A DNA stretch of 64,000 nucleotides from the NCBI GenBank assembly GCA_963734065.1, contig CAVTFN010000003.1, forward strand, positions 1 through 64,000, read 5' to 3'. A program made the position numbers and the translations under genes. The notes under the pieces were generated by a model. That model was not told the origin of the DNA. It saw nothing but the letters and a program-made list of their open reading frames with translations, and did no database searches. This document shows, piece by piece, positions 31,813 to 39,700 of the stretch. This DNA is from DATBLE01 sp963734065. GTDB taxonomy: Bacteria; Actinomycetota; Thermoleophilia; Gaiellales; Gaiellaceae. Numbering within the stretch: position 1 is the stretch's first letter; every line of letters begins with the position of its first letter.

Positions 31813-31879
31813 TCGGAAGAGCGTACGTACCCGCGCACCGCAGTGACACGCAGTAGGCTCCGGGGCCGATGCCGCACCG

Positions 31880-32260
31880 GTGCTGGTGAGCGATCTGCGC
31901 AACCGGCTCCTCGACCTTGTTCCCGACGGGTCCCGGGTCAGCACCGGCGAAAGCATTCTCGAACTCCACGGCCGGAACGGGACCTACCACGAGCCGCACA
32001 CGCCGGGCGTCGTCGTGCTCCCGGAAACGCCGCACGAGGTCGGCGCTGTGCTCGCGCTGGCGACCCGCGTGCTGGTTCCCGTCGTGCCGTTTGGGGTCGG
32101 CACCGAGCCTCGAGGGACACGTGATTCCCGTTCACGGCGGGTAGCCTCGACCTGACATGCATGAATCGGATCGTCGGACGTGAATGCCGGTGACCTGGAC
32201 GCAACGGTTCAGGCTGGCGTGCTGCGAAGCGAACTCAACGCGCTGCTTGATCCTGCTGGT
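31880..32260 (+). pseudogene. Frameshifted, truncated FAD-linked oxidase (GlcD-like)
   Basis: The first about 75 codons read LRNRLLDLVPDGSRVSTGES then HEPHTPGVVVLPETPHEVGA and VLVPVVPFGVGT, the start of a glycolate/lactate oxidase FAD domain. The match then jumps frame to SLEGHVIPVHGG, then to SLDLTCMNRIV, then to NAGDLDATVQAGVLRSELNA. All four pieces are in the right order for one GlcD-type protein (about 460 residues), so at least three indels disrupt it, and everything after about residue 125 is missing. It divides two enolase-superfamily genes. A functional copy would have oxidised an alpha-hydroxy acid. Confidence 0.8.
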
Positions 32261-32310
32261 GCTTCCAAGCGGGCGCGCCTGAGCCGCGCTGAACCTCGAC
32301 GGCCGAGCCG

Positions 32311-33498
32311 TCAGTGTTCGAACGGACGCTCGAGTGGAAGCGACCGGTCGAGCTCGACGCCGAAGCCGGGGCGATCGAGTGCGGATGCCCGGAGCCTCCC
32401 ACGCTCGGGCACCGGCTCGTCGGTGAAGAGTGGGCTGAACATCGGGGTGACCCGATCCCCTCGAGGCGCCATCATCAGAAACTCTGCGAACGGGGTCCCT
32501 GGACGCGTGACGACGAAGTGCGAGCTGTACACGCTCGAGCCGTGCGGAACGACGGGGATGTCGTGTGCGTCAGCGTAGGCAGCGATCTTGAGCAATTCGG
32601 TGAGCCCCCCGCACCAGCCAACGTCCGGCTGCACCACATCGCAGCAGCCCATGTCGATCAGCATGCGGAAGCCGAGCTTCCCCGCCTCATGCTCCCCGGT
32701 CGTGAGGAGCAATCCGGTCGGCAGGCGGCGCCGGAGTTCCGCATAGCCCCAGTAGTCGTCGGGTGGCAGACACTCCTCGAGCCAGCGGAACTGGTACGGC
32801 CTTAAGCCTTCGGCGAGCCGGAGCGCGTACCGAAGGTCGAGCGACATCCAACAGTCGTAGGCGAGGAAGAAGTCATCGCCGACGCGGGCGCGCATCTCCT
32901 CCGCCGCCTCGAGGTTCTTCCGCAGGCCCTCGTCCCCCTCCGCAGGCCCGTGCACGAGAGGCAGCTTGCCTCCGATGAAGCCCAGTTCCTTGGCGAGATC
33001 GGGGCGGGGACCGGTCGCGTAGAACTCAATTTCCTCCCGGACGGCACCGCCGATCAGCGCGCACACCGGCTCGTCACGCAGCCTCCCGAGCAGGTCCCAT
33101 AACGCGAGGTCGACGGCTGACAGAGCGTTGAGCGCAAGCCCCTTGCGCCCGTAGAAGAGCGTGGAGCGCCACATCTGATCCCACATCAGCTCGACCCGGT
33201 CGGTCCGCTGCCCCTCGACGAAGCGCGACAGATGTCGCTCGACGAGGAAGCACGCCGGAAGACCGCCGGTCGAGACGCCGACCCCGACGACGCCGTTCTC
33301 CGCCTCGGCCTCAACGACCACAGTGCCGAGCACGTTCAGCCCGAACGACGACCGGGTGTCGCGATACTCGCGGTAGCGCGCCATCGGCGTGGAGATCTGC
33401 GAATCGATCCAGTGACCTGCAGCTTGATCGTGGTAGTCGGCACCGCCGTCGGTAAGAACGAGCGCGCGAAGTTCGACGATCCGGGGGAAAGGCTTCAT
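32311..33498 (-). CDS. rhmD: L-rhamnonate dehydratase
   Basis: 395 residues from the ATG at 33498. The family-specific stretch AAGHWIDSQISTPMARYREY near residue 27 and SSFGLNVLGTVVVEAEAENG are characteristic of RhmD. The active site is seen in FFLAYDCWMSLDLRYALRLA, RWLEECLPPDDYWGYAELRR, LLTTGEHEAGKLGFRMLIDM, VVQPDVGWCGGLTELLKIAA and VVPHGSSVYSSHFVVTR (His). RhmD dehydrates L-rhamnonate (and L-lyxonate/mannonate in some members) to 2-keto-3-deoxy-L-rhamnonate. The length fits the family. No dedicated rhamnonate aldolase is adjacent, but an SDR and an RraA-like domain lie in the island. Confidence 0.9.
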   Translation of the reverse strand: MKPFPRIVELRALVLTDGGADYHDQAAGHWIDSQISTPMARYREYRDTRSSFGLNVLGTVVVEAEAENGVVGVGVSTGGLPACFLVERHLSRFVEGQRTDRVELMWDQMWRSTLFYGRKGLALNALSAVDLALWDLLGRLRDEPVCALIGGAVREEIEFYATGPRPDLAKELGFIGGKLPLVHGPAEGDEGLRKNLEAAEEMRARVGDDFFLAYDCWMSLDLRYALRLAEGLRPYQFRWLEECLPPDDYWGYAELRRRLPTGLLLTTGEHEAGKLGFRMLIDMGCCDVVQPDVGWCGGLTELLKIAAYADAHDIPVVPHGSSVYSSHFVVTRPGTPFAEFLMMAPRGDRVTPMFSPLFTDEPVPERGRLRASALDRPGFGVELDRSLPLERPFEH

Positions 33499-33504
33499 CG
33501 ACGG

Positions 33505-33594
33505 CTAGGTACCGGCGCCGGATCGAGGTCGGAGAGCGACGCCCTGCTCAGCTGCAGGCGATCCATCGACCGCCACCACGATGGGCCTGTCCAC
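33505..33594 (-). pseudogene. Possible universal-stress-protein N-terminal remnant
   Basis: A GTG at 33594 opens DRPIVVAVDGSPAAEQGVAL and then runs out after nine residues. The strand-loop I-V-V-A-V-D-G-S-x-A-A-E is typical of the ATP-binding start of UspA domains. The rest of the domain is absent. The short length makes this a weak call. Confidence 0.3.
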
Positions 33595-33721
33595 GCACGC
33601 GAGGATAACGCGGCGAGCGAAATCGAGATCCCGGCGAAGACTCGCCGAGCTGAGACGCGAGCTGACGAATCTCGTCGTCGCCGGTACGGCGCGCACCAGG
33701 TCGGCTAGATAGCGGCCGGAT

Positions 33722-34162
33722 TCAGCCGTCGGGCTGGAGCCACCCGGGAACCCGGTCGACGTCCTCCTCGCGCATGAACTGCGTGCACTCGATGCGGACG
33801 CCGTGGCTCTCGCTCGTTTCCACGAACGCCGACGTCCGCCCGCGGCCCGAGCCGAGCGTGGGCTCCGCGCTGTTGCTGAGCGCCGCCGCCGTCGCCACCA
33901 CGTTCTCGACGCCGAAGCAGATGTGGTGCAGCCCTTCCCCGTGCTCGTCGAGCCAGGCGCCGAGCGCCGAGGTTGGGTCGAGCGGCTCGACCAACTGCAG
34001 GAAAGCGTTCCCGGCGTCGAGGTAGGTGAGGCGCACGTGCGGCGAGGCAATTTCCTCGCTCGAGTAGACGGGCAGGCCGAGCTTCCCCTGGTAGTAGCGA
34101 AGCGCCGCGTCCGTGCTGCGCACGAGGATCGCGACGTGGTCGAGACGTCGGAGGACCGTCAC
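33722..34162 (-). CDS. VOC/glyoxalase superfamily, methylmalonyl-CoA epimerase-like
   Basis: 146 residues from GTG at 34162. RRLDHVAILVRSTDAALRYY is the first beta-alpha-beta-beta module with the metal His of L-D-H-V-A. RLTYLDAGNAFLQLVEPLDP supplies a second ligand, and HGEGLHHICFGVENVVATAA is the matching second module with the H-H-I-C/A motif of methylmalonyl-CoA epimerases. The length is normal. The start overlaps a truncated GntR-type regulator tail, so the two once formed an operon. It may act as an epimerase or lyase in the adjoining sugar-acid pathway. Confidence 0.85.
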   Translation of the reverse strand: MTVLRRLDHVAILVRSTDAALRYYQGKLGLPVYSSEEIASPHVRLTYLDAGNAFLQLVEPLDPTSALGAWLDEHGEGLHHICFGVENVVATAAALSNSAEPTLGSGRGRTSAFVETSESHGVRIECTQFMREEDVDRVPGWLQPDG

Positions 34163-34410
34163 GCGGGTGCCGTCGCCGTGGTGACGGCATGCTCGCGCCA
34201 CCAGCGTGCGACGCCCTCAAGATGCGCGGACATCGCCTTCCAGGCACCGACGGGGTCGTGCGCGGCGATTCGTTGCAGGACTGCCTCGTGCTGGCTCAGC
34301 TTCGTCGGCGCGGAGCCGGAGCCGAGATTCTCGGGCCGGATGTCGATCAGCGCCGAGCCGATCGAGTCCATCAGAAGGCGCCGCTGGTTGGAGGCGGTGC
34401 GGTCGGCGTT
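34159..34410 (-). pseudogene. C-terminal fragment of a GntR-family (FCD) regulator
   Basis: About 72 codons at the end of a longer open frame read LLMDSIGSALIDIRPENLGS, then SQHEAVLQRIAAHDPVGAWK and AMSAHLEGVARWWREH. This is the last three helices of an FCD ligand-binding domain (H-x-x-I/V-L-x-A-I-x-x-x-D-x-x-x-A-x-x-x-M-x-x-H-L). The N-terminal winged helix-turn-helix and first part of FCD are missing; upstream frames are Arg-rich noise. The tail overlaps the VOC gene start by 4 nt. A lost local regulator for the sugar-acid island is the likely explanation. Confidence 0.65.
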
Positions 34411-34750
34411 CTTCAGAGGCGAGCGGATCTTCGATCGCTGCGCTACGAGCCGGCCTGGGTCGCGGAGGGGGCCGAGAACGCAGGCATCGACTCCAGGCCC
34501 GTCTGGGTCGGCGTCTGGAACCGCGCGGCCAGGCTCACTGCGGATTCGTTGAACGAGCTTTCTGATCGGCGCATGCCGCAAATCGCCGGTTGCCATCGCC
34601 TGAACCGTATCGGCCCCCGCCCATACCAAGGGTGCGCGAGACGCCATCCTCCTCGGACACAGAACCACCCCGGACATCCGCTCCTCCCGAAATGAATCCG
34701 CGGCTGCCTTAACAACCCGCGCTCGATTGCCTGGTGGCGCCCGACTCTCC

Positions 34751-34815
34751 TTCGACCTCCTGGTCTGCATTTCGAAGGCCGGCCTCCTGGTCTGTTGCCT
34801 TTCCGCCAGAAGGTG
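34751..34815. repeat. Dispersed hairpin repeat, locus 9 (two units)
   Basis: TTCGACCTCCTGGTCTGCAT with CGAAGGCC, then GGCCTCCTGGTCTGTTGCC with CGCCAGAAGGTG. It lies between the GntR remnant and the MFS gene. Beyond it, 34411-34989 shows no gene. Confidence 0.7.
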
Positions 34816-34989
34816 ACAACACGTTCGCTCAAGGGACTTCTGAACACTCGGGCAGGCGATGCGGGTGTGTCGGTATAACGGCGGGTCTGTGGAGAACACT
34901 GTCCGGATCGACGAAAGTCTGGTTCGGCGCGGTCTGATCACTATTGCCGTGCCGGCTGGAGATTGCTCGGTCCTGGATGGTGGTTGCTG

Positions 34990-36477
34990 ATGCGCCAGGG
35001 CCCGCTTGCCGGTCGCTATGCCGCGGTGGCGGCGATGGTGATGTTCGCGTTGATCCCGTACCTCGCGCTCTCTTCGGCGCTCGAGCCGCTGACGCCGATC
35101 ATCGGCGGGCAACTGGACATGAGCATGCAGACGCTCAGCTTGAGCTCGGGATTGGCGAATGCTGCGTACGCGGTGGGTACGGTGCTGGCTGTTCAGTTCG
35201 CTCAGCATCTTCCGCAGCGCCGAATGCTGGTCGGCTACGCGGCGCTGCTCGTGATCGGCTCGATTCTGGCGGCCGGGGCTCAGGATGCGGGCATGTACAT
35301 CGGAGGTCGGGTGATCCAGGGGCTGTGCACGAGCCTGCTGTTGATCGCTGCGGTGCCGCCGCTTGCGATCGGCTATCCGCCGCACAAGTTGCGCGACACG
35401 GCGGTGATCATGAACATGTGCATCTTCGGCGCCGTGGCGCTGGGGCCGTTCATCGGGGGACTGCAGGCGCAGGCGGGCGGGTGGCGGCCGTTGTTTTGGA
35501 TTGTCGCCGGGATCTCTGTCTTGGCCCTCGTGCTGGCCGTGTTGACGTTCGAGGACGCTCCGCCGGCGAACCCGGACTCGCCGCGTGATTTGCCGGCGAT
35601 CGCGCTCGCGGTCGTCGGTTGTGTGGCTGCGTTTTTCGGCGCCTCGCTGCTTACGAGCCATCGCTTCCTGAGTCCGGAGGTGATCCTGCCGCTGTTCGGT
35701 GGCCTGGCGGCAATCGTCGTCCTGGTCGTCTACCAGTACCGGGCCAAGCGGCCGCTGCTGACGATTCGCCCGATGCTGACCAGCACGATGCCTGTCGCGG
35801 GGATCGCGGTGGCGCTGTTCGCTGCCGCCGCGTCGGTTTCGGCGACGGCCCTAACAGCCGGGGTTCTGGCGAGCCAGTACAGCCCGCTACATATCGGGGT
35901 CCTCTATCTACCTGAGGTTGCCGGTGCGGTGATCACCGCGGTCGTGCTCGGCCTGGTCATCACCAAGCGGGCGATGCACTACCTTCCGTTGGTCGGGATG
36001 GTCTTTCTGGCCGCTGGGATCCTGGTCTTCGCTGTCAACGTGCCTCCAAGCCAAGCGGCCACCCTGCTTGGCTCCGGCCTGACCGGCATCGGGCTCGGCG
36101 CCACGGTCGCGCCGGCGTTGTTCGTGGCTGGCTTCTCGTTGGCGTCGGCCAACCTGCAGCGAGTGTTCGCGATCGTTGAGTTGTTGCGGGCCGTGGCGGC
36201 GTTCATGGTCGCGCCGATCTTCGTCTACTTCGCAGCGACAGTTGGCAGCAGCGTGGAGGTGGGGACGCAAATCGCGCTCTGGATCGGCTTCGGGCTCGCC
36301 GTCGTTGGAGCGCTCGTCGGCGTGGCGCTATACGTGCTCGGCGGTGCCCGGCCGCAAACCCCAGACCTTCCCCGCTTTCTCGAGGGTAAGAGGCCGGCCT
36401 GGTATTCACCGCCTTTGCTGGCTCGAGTCCGTCGGGCCATGACCACGGCACGACCCGAGACAGAAAGCGCCAACTGA
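34990..36477 (+). CDS. MFS transporter
   Basis: 495 residues from the ATG at 34990; an in-frame TTG at 34963 would add nine residues. About twelve to fourteen transmembrane helices. The first repeat has PLTPIIGGQLDMSMQTLSLS and the MFS-type RVIQGLCTSLLLIAAVPPLA. A second half begins near RPLLTIRPMLTSTMPVAGIA. The layout resembles the DHA2/EmrB-like 14-helix drug exporters, but lacks an obvious motif C, so substrate is open. A universal stress protein gene follows after one nt, which suggests co-expression under stress. Confidence 0.88.
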   Translation: MRQGPLAGRYAAVAAMVMFALIPYLALSSALEPLTPIIGGQLDMSMQTLSLSSGLANAAYAVGTVLAVQFAQHLPQRRMLVGYAALLVIGSILAAGAQDAGMYIGGRVIQGLCTSLLLIAAVPPLAIGYPPHKLRDTAVIMNMCIFGAVALGPFIGGLQAQAGGWRPLFWIVAGISVLALVLAVLTFEDAPPANPDSPRDLPAIALAVVGCVAAFFGASLLTSHRFLSPEVILPLFGGLAAIVVLVVYQYRAKRPLLTIRPMLTSTMPVAGIAVALFAAAASVSATALTAGVLASQYSPLHIGVLYLPEVAGAVITAVVLGLVITKRAMHYLPLVGMVFLAAGILVFAVNVPPSQAATLLGSGLTGIGLGATVAPALFVAGFSLASANLQRVFAIVELLRAVAAFMVAPIFVYFAATVGSSVEVGTQIALWIGFGLAVVGALVGVALYVLGGARPQTPDLPRFLEGKRPAWYSPPLLARVRRAMTTARPETESAN

Positions 36478-36478
36478 C

Positions 36479-36952
36479 ATGGCCTCCTCAGGCCCAGACG
36501 CCGCGGCCCCCGGGCCGGTGCTCCTCGCCTACGACGGATCCGAACTGGCTCAGCTCGCGATCGAGCAGGCGGCCCGTGAACTCGCACCCGGCCGCGACGC
36601 TCTCGTCCTCTGTGTCTGGCAACCGACAGACGTCGGATTCGTACCCGTCGGCAAGCAACATTTCAACGCCCAGGACGCAACCGAAGTAGAAGACGCAGCG
36701 GAGGGCACCGCCGCCCACGGAGCCGCGCTGGCCGAGAAAGCCGGGTTCAGAGCAGAAAGCGTGACGATCAAGGCCGCGCCGACCTGGAAAGGCATCGTCG
36801 AAGTCGCCAACAACCGCCGGGCAAGCCTCATTGTCATGGGTTCCCACCGCCGCACCGGCGTCATCGGACACCTCCTCGGAAGCGTCACCGACGCCGTCAT
36901 CACCCACTCCACTGTCTCGATTCTCGTCGTTCATCAACGCCCAGAGACGTGA
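36479..36952 (+). CDS. Universal stress protein (UspA domain)
   Basis: 157 residues from the ATG at 36479. VLLAYDGSELAQLAIEQAAR is the first strand and helix. The ATP-binding signature G-x2-G-x9-G-S/T appears as MGSHRRTGVIGHLLGSVTDA followed by VITHSTVSILVVH. It is predicted to bind ATP and modulate stress survival. It sits 1 nt behind the MFS transporter, an arrangement that couples the two. Confidence 0.92.
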   Translation: MASSGPDAAAPGPVLLAYDGSELAQLAIEQAARELAPGRDALVLCVWQPTDVGFVPVGKQHFNAQDATEVEDAAEGTAAHGAALAEKAGFRAESVTIKAAPTWKGIVEVANNRRASLIVMGSHRRTGVIGHLLGSVTDAVITHSTVSILVVHQRPET

Positions 36953-37057
36953 GCCAAGGTCGTGCGAACGGCAATACAGCGTGAGCGATTCCTGGGGCTT
37001 TCACCGGGCGCGACGCGGTGCCCGCAGGCTTCTAGTTACTGAGAAGGGTCACGGACG

Positions 37058-37155
37058 GATCTCCGCTGTCTGGTCTGCGCCTCGGAGGTCTACACCTCCT
37101 CGACGCGGGCCTGGAGGTGGGCCGTCGACCTCCTGGTCGTCTCTTAGAAGGCGCG
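37058..37155. repeat. Dispersed hairpin repeat, locus 10 (three-unit array)
   Basis: Units A (CTGTCTGGTCTGCGCCTC with CGGAGGTC), B (ACACCTCCTCGACGCGGGC with CTGGAGGTGG) and C (CGTCGACCTCCTGGTCGTC with TAGAAGGCG) follow in the same order and spacing as locus 5. The array lies between two convergent genes. The rest of 36953-37375 holds no recognisable gene. Confidence 0.72.
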
Positions 37156-37375
37156 AGCGGCTCGGCGTTCTTTGCGGTCGTTGCTGACGGTCTCATTCGA
37201 GCCGTTGGCGGCCCGCGCTGTGTGCTCGCTGGGAGACTGAGGCAGCGAAGCGGCCTGGAAGAAAGTGCCGGTCTTCTACAAGGAAACGAAGTGCCCGAGC
37301 TTCCGGGAGGTGGACAGCGGCCAGCAGGGGACATTTCTGCATGCTTGCGCAGGCGGCTGCGACGGGCCTAGGCGA

Positions 37376-37729
37376 TTATCGGGCGGACTTTCGGTCGAGG
37401 TACTGCAGGAGCTCGTGTGCTGCAAGTTCGATCTCCTTGTGCCGCCACTCCGCGGCCCGGTAGTGGCAGGCGATCAGCCCCATCCGGTGCAGACGGCGGA
37501 GGTCGCCATAGACAAACGCGTAGCGCGCCTTCGTCTCCTCGGCCGCGTCCTCAGTAAGGCCGAGATGCCAGACGGCGTACTCCTCCCAGGAGTGCGTCTT
37601 CAGGAACGCGTTCTGGTCCCGTGCGCGCGGCTGCACGTCCTGCCAGCGCGAACGAAGCACGTACTGGCCCGCATCGATCAGCCGCTTCGCGTGCCTGACG
37701 GCGTCCTTGTTCACCGTGTAGGCGGCCAC
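37376..37729 (-). CDS. Conserved hypothetical protein, 117 residues
   Basis: Dense in conserved-looking aromatic and charged residues: YTVNKDAVRHAKRLIDAGQY, RDQNAFLKTHSWEEYAVWHL, ARYAFVYGDLRRLHRMGLIA and CHYRAAEWRHKEIELAAHEL. It is largely helical and hydrophilic, so probably cytoplasmic. The many His and Trp residues (WHL, CHYR, EWRHKE) might bind a metal or ligand. I recall similar short proteins from actinobacterial genomes but no known function. The ATG at 37729 is the only start that keeps the first helix. Confidence 0.82.
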   Translation of the reverse strand: MAAYTVNKDAVRHAKRLIDAGQYVLRSRWQDVQPRARDQNAFLKTHSWEEYAVWHLGLTEDAAEETKARYAFVYGDLRRLHRMGLIACHYRAAEWRHKEIELAAHELLQYLDRKSAR

Positions 37730-38286
37730 GCCGCATTCTCACCGACCGCAGAGAAGTGGCAGCAGAGAGAAGCGATATTGGGCGCAGCGCAAGGTTTCAC
37801 CGCGGCCTACGTCTCCTTAGGTAGGAGAGGCCTACAGGCAAACCGGGGGCGGGTGGGAGTCCGTCGCAGCGGGAGAGGCGCTACGCCGCGGGGACCAGGG
37901 CCAGCCCGCCCCCGCTTTGGCATCTTCGCGTACCTCGCGTCGCCAGCGGATGAAGGCGCATCCGGTCGCTACTCGACCAGAGGCTGTCGCCGCAGGCAGG
38001 TCATCATCGAACCCTTACAGTCAGCCGGTTTCGGAGCTCAATCCATACGGGTAGTAGTCGGCAACTCCGCCAAGAGGGCCATGCAAGGGCATATGGGGTT
38101 GGCGGAGATCCGGAGAGGCGGGAGGGAACGCGATGCGGCTGCAGTCCCTCCCGCCGGCCCCCCGTCTGGGTCCCAGTCTGAGAGCGCTTCAGGAGCGCCG
38201 CAGCGCAGCCATGGTGGATCACCGGGATGCTTCGTTTCGTGCGCTTCGGGTAGCGACATTAGAGTCAACTACTAAGGAGGCTGCAC
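37730..38286. other. Intergenic stretch without a recognisable gene
   Basis: Open frames are Arg/Ser/Pro-rich on both strands and lack ribosome sites. AGGAGG at about 38274 belongs to the PRC-barrel gene, and TAGAGT at about 38262 may be its -10 box. No repeat unit is present. Confidence 0.45.
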
Positions 38287-38646
38287 GTGGCCACGATCGA
38301 ACTTTGGACGTTCCGTGAGATCAATTGGTCGACTGAGAAGCTTGTGGGCTTCAAGGTCGAGGCTGTCGACGGCGGGATAGGCAAGATCGATGAGGCGAGC
38401 AACGACGTCGGTGCGAGCTACATCGTCGTGGACACCGGTCCGTGGATCTTCGGGAAGAAAGTGATGCTTCCCGCGGGCGTGATTGGCCGGGTCGACGCCG
38501 AGGAGGAGAAGGTGTTCGTCAACCGGACTCAGGACCAGATCAAGAACGCACCCGAGTTCGATGCCGATGCCTATCGCGACGACTCGTACCGGGGGAAACT
38601 CGGCTCCTACTACGATCGCGGCGGCGCCGGCTGGAGCGACCACTAA
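38287..38646 (+). CDS. PRC-barrel domain protein
   Basis: 119 residues from GTG at 38287, with AAGGAGG 8 nt before. GFKVEAVDGGIGKIDEASND, SYIVVDTGPWIFGKKVMLPA and GRVDAEEEKVFVNRTQDQIK give the PRC beta-barrel. The last 40 residues are acidic/Tyr-rich and likely disordered (ADAYRDDSYRGKLGSYYDRG). Such stand-alone PRC proteins are common stress-related adaptors in actinobacteria. A strong hairpin terminator follows. Confidence 0.9.
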   Translation: MATIELWTFREINWSTEKLVGFKVEAVDGGIGKIDEASNDVGASYIVVDTGPWIFGKKVMLPAGVIGRVDAEEEKVFVNRTQDQIKNAPEFDADAYRDDSYRGKLGSYYDRGGAGWSDH

Positions 38647-38657
38647 TTAGGAAATGC

Positions 38658-38687
38658 GGCGCGGCCGGGAGCGATCTCGGCCGCGCC
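38658..38687. terminator. Bidirectional hairpin terminator
   Basis: GGCGCGGCCG (38658-38667) and CGGCCGCGCC (38678-38687) pair perfectly over 10 bp around a 10-nt loop. It lies between convergent genes ending at 38646 and 38687. There is no T-run, as is usual in very GC-rich genomes. Confidence 0.6.
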
Positions 38688-39109
38688 TACTCGAATAAAG
38701 GCTCGTACCGCTCTCGCCAGACGGCGTCCGCAACAGCTCTGCGAAAGAACGTTTCCATAACGCCCCTTGGCGTCGTCGCCTCGGAATGTGCGAGCAGGCA
38801 AGTTGTCGCAGCCAAGAGGTGCGGCAGAAGCTCCGGATCTACACGGGCGATGCGCAGAGCTGATTCGAACGCATAGACCATCCGCTCCGCCTCGGGAGCG
38901 CTGAGCTCGTCACGAAGCTCAGCGGCGACTCGCTCAAGCGTGAACGCGTCCCAGTTCACGAACCTGTGACATTGTCGCGTGCGCAGCGGGTGGCACGCGG
39001 CGCCCGAGTTCCCAAGGAAGCTCTTTCCGCATTCCGGCCAAGCACATTGACCAGGACGCCTTGGTCGCTGCGGCGATCCTGTCAGCTTCGACTTTCGGCC
39101 CGGGAACAC
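38687..39109 (-). CDS. Hypothetical helical protein, 140 residues
   Basis: Residues about 20-40 hold Cys/His residues that could form a small zinc knuckle (CAWPECGKSF then ACHPLRTRQCH). The rest is alpha-helical: DAFTLERVAAELRDELSAPE, AERMVYAFESALRIARVDPE, LLPHLLAATTCLLAHSEATT and a basic-acidic end. No family is recognised. The start is uncertain; the first 20 residues are basic and low complexity, so the protein may begin further in. Confidence 0.55.
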   Translation of the reverse strand: MFPGRKSKLTGSPQRPRRPGQCAWPECGKSFLGNSGAACHPLRTRQCHRFVNWDAFTLERVAAELRDELSAPEAERMVYAFESALRIARVDPELLPHLLAATTCLLAHSEATTPRGVMETFFRRAVADAVWRERYEPLFE

Positions 39110-39203
39110 TGGAACTCGCAGGCTACGGGTATCGCCTCAGGCAGAACTCGACAAAGTTGACCCGCGTAACCATTCGGTTTTGGTATGGCCACGCGGTGGA
39201 ATT

Positions 39204-39230
39204 TGGGCCCGCCTGGATTCGAACCCGAGG
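39204..39230 (-). other. tRNA T-arm/acceptor-like sequence joined to a repeat array
   Basis: On the minus strand CCTCGGGTTCGAATCCAGGC has the invariant T-loop (G-TTCGAAT-C) with four of five stem pairs, followed by CGGGCCCA as a 3' acceptor and discriminator. Immediately 5' of it on the same strand lies the repeat unit CTTCTGGCGACAGACCTGGA with GGTCGC, in the place where an anticodon arm and variable loop would be. No D-arm or 5' acceptor is seen, so it is not an intact tRNA. Confidence 0.45.
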
Positions 39231-39308
39231 CGACCTCCAGGTCTGTCGCCAGAAGTGACCTCCTGGGTCGTTACCAGAAGCGATCTCCCATGTCGTGTGC
39301 CGAAGTCG
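39230..39308. repeat. Dispersed hairpin repeat, locus 11 (three units)
   Basis: GCGACCTCCAGGTCTGTCGC with CAGAAG, TGACCTCCTGGGTCGTTAC with CAGAAG, and CGATCTCCCATGTCGTGTGC with CGAAGTCG, spaced 25-27 bp. It lies 37 bp downstream of the cold-shock gene and would be in its 3' transcript. It is contiguous with the T-arm-like sequence at 39204-39230. Confidence 0.72.
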
Positions 39309-39344
39309 ATCCGCGAACCGGAACGTGAGCCGACCTTTGGCTCT

Positions 39345-39554
39345 TCACTCTCCGCTGAGTTGAACGTCTGTTGCCTGCGGCCCCTTCTGGCCCTGCGTCA
39401 CCTCGAATGAGACCTTCGCCCCCTCGTCAAGCGACTTAAAGCCGCTGCTGGCGATGGCCGAGAAGTGGACGAACAGATCTTCGCCGGCCTCATCGGGCGT
39501 GATGAAGCCGTAGCCCTTCTCGTTGCTGAACCACTTGACTGTTCCGGTTGGCAT
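39345..39554 (-). CDS. Cold-shock-domain protein
   Basis: 69 residues from the ATG at 39554, behind GGGAGGTG. RNP1 is in GTVKWFSNEKGYGFITPDEA and RNP2 in EDLFVHFSAI, the OB-fold single-stranded nucleic-acid-binding motifs. The C-terminus KVSFEVTQGQKGPQATDVQL is typical of CspA. It acts as an RNA chaperone. It lies 146 bp downstream of, and in line with, the S18 gene. Confidence 0.95.
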   Translation of the reverse strand: MPTGTVKWFSNEKGYGFITPDEAGEDLFVHFSAIASSGFKSLDEGAKVSFEVTQGQKGPQATDVQLSGE

Positions 39555-39700
39555 GAACACACCTCCCTTGACCACTCACGAACGCGTAGGGAAGGCATGG
39601 AGCGCATCCGATACTCGTTCTCTGTGTCCGACTGGAAGTCGATCGTACCTCGCTGCCGGCGGGGACAAGATGACTCACTTCTTTTCTTGCCGATCCGTTT

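Noticed and set aside
34443..34847. Upstream part of the GntR regulator in another frame
   Set aside because: A possible continuation (SSFNESAVSLAARFQ) was considered, but no helix-turn-helix or FCD motif is visible, so only the clear C-terminal tail was annotated.
37265..38275. 336-codon plus-strand frame
   Set aside because: It is antisense to the 117-residue minus-strand gene and otherwise Arg/Gly/Ser-rich without motifs.
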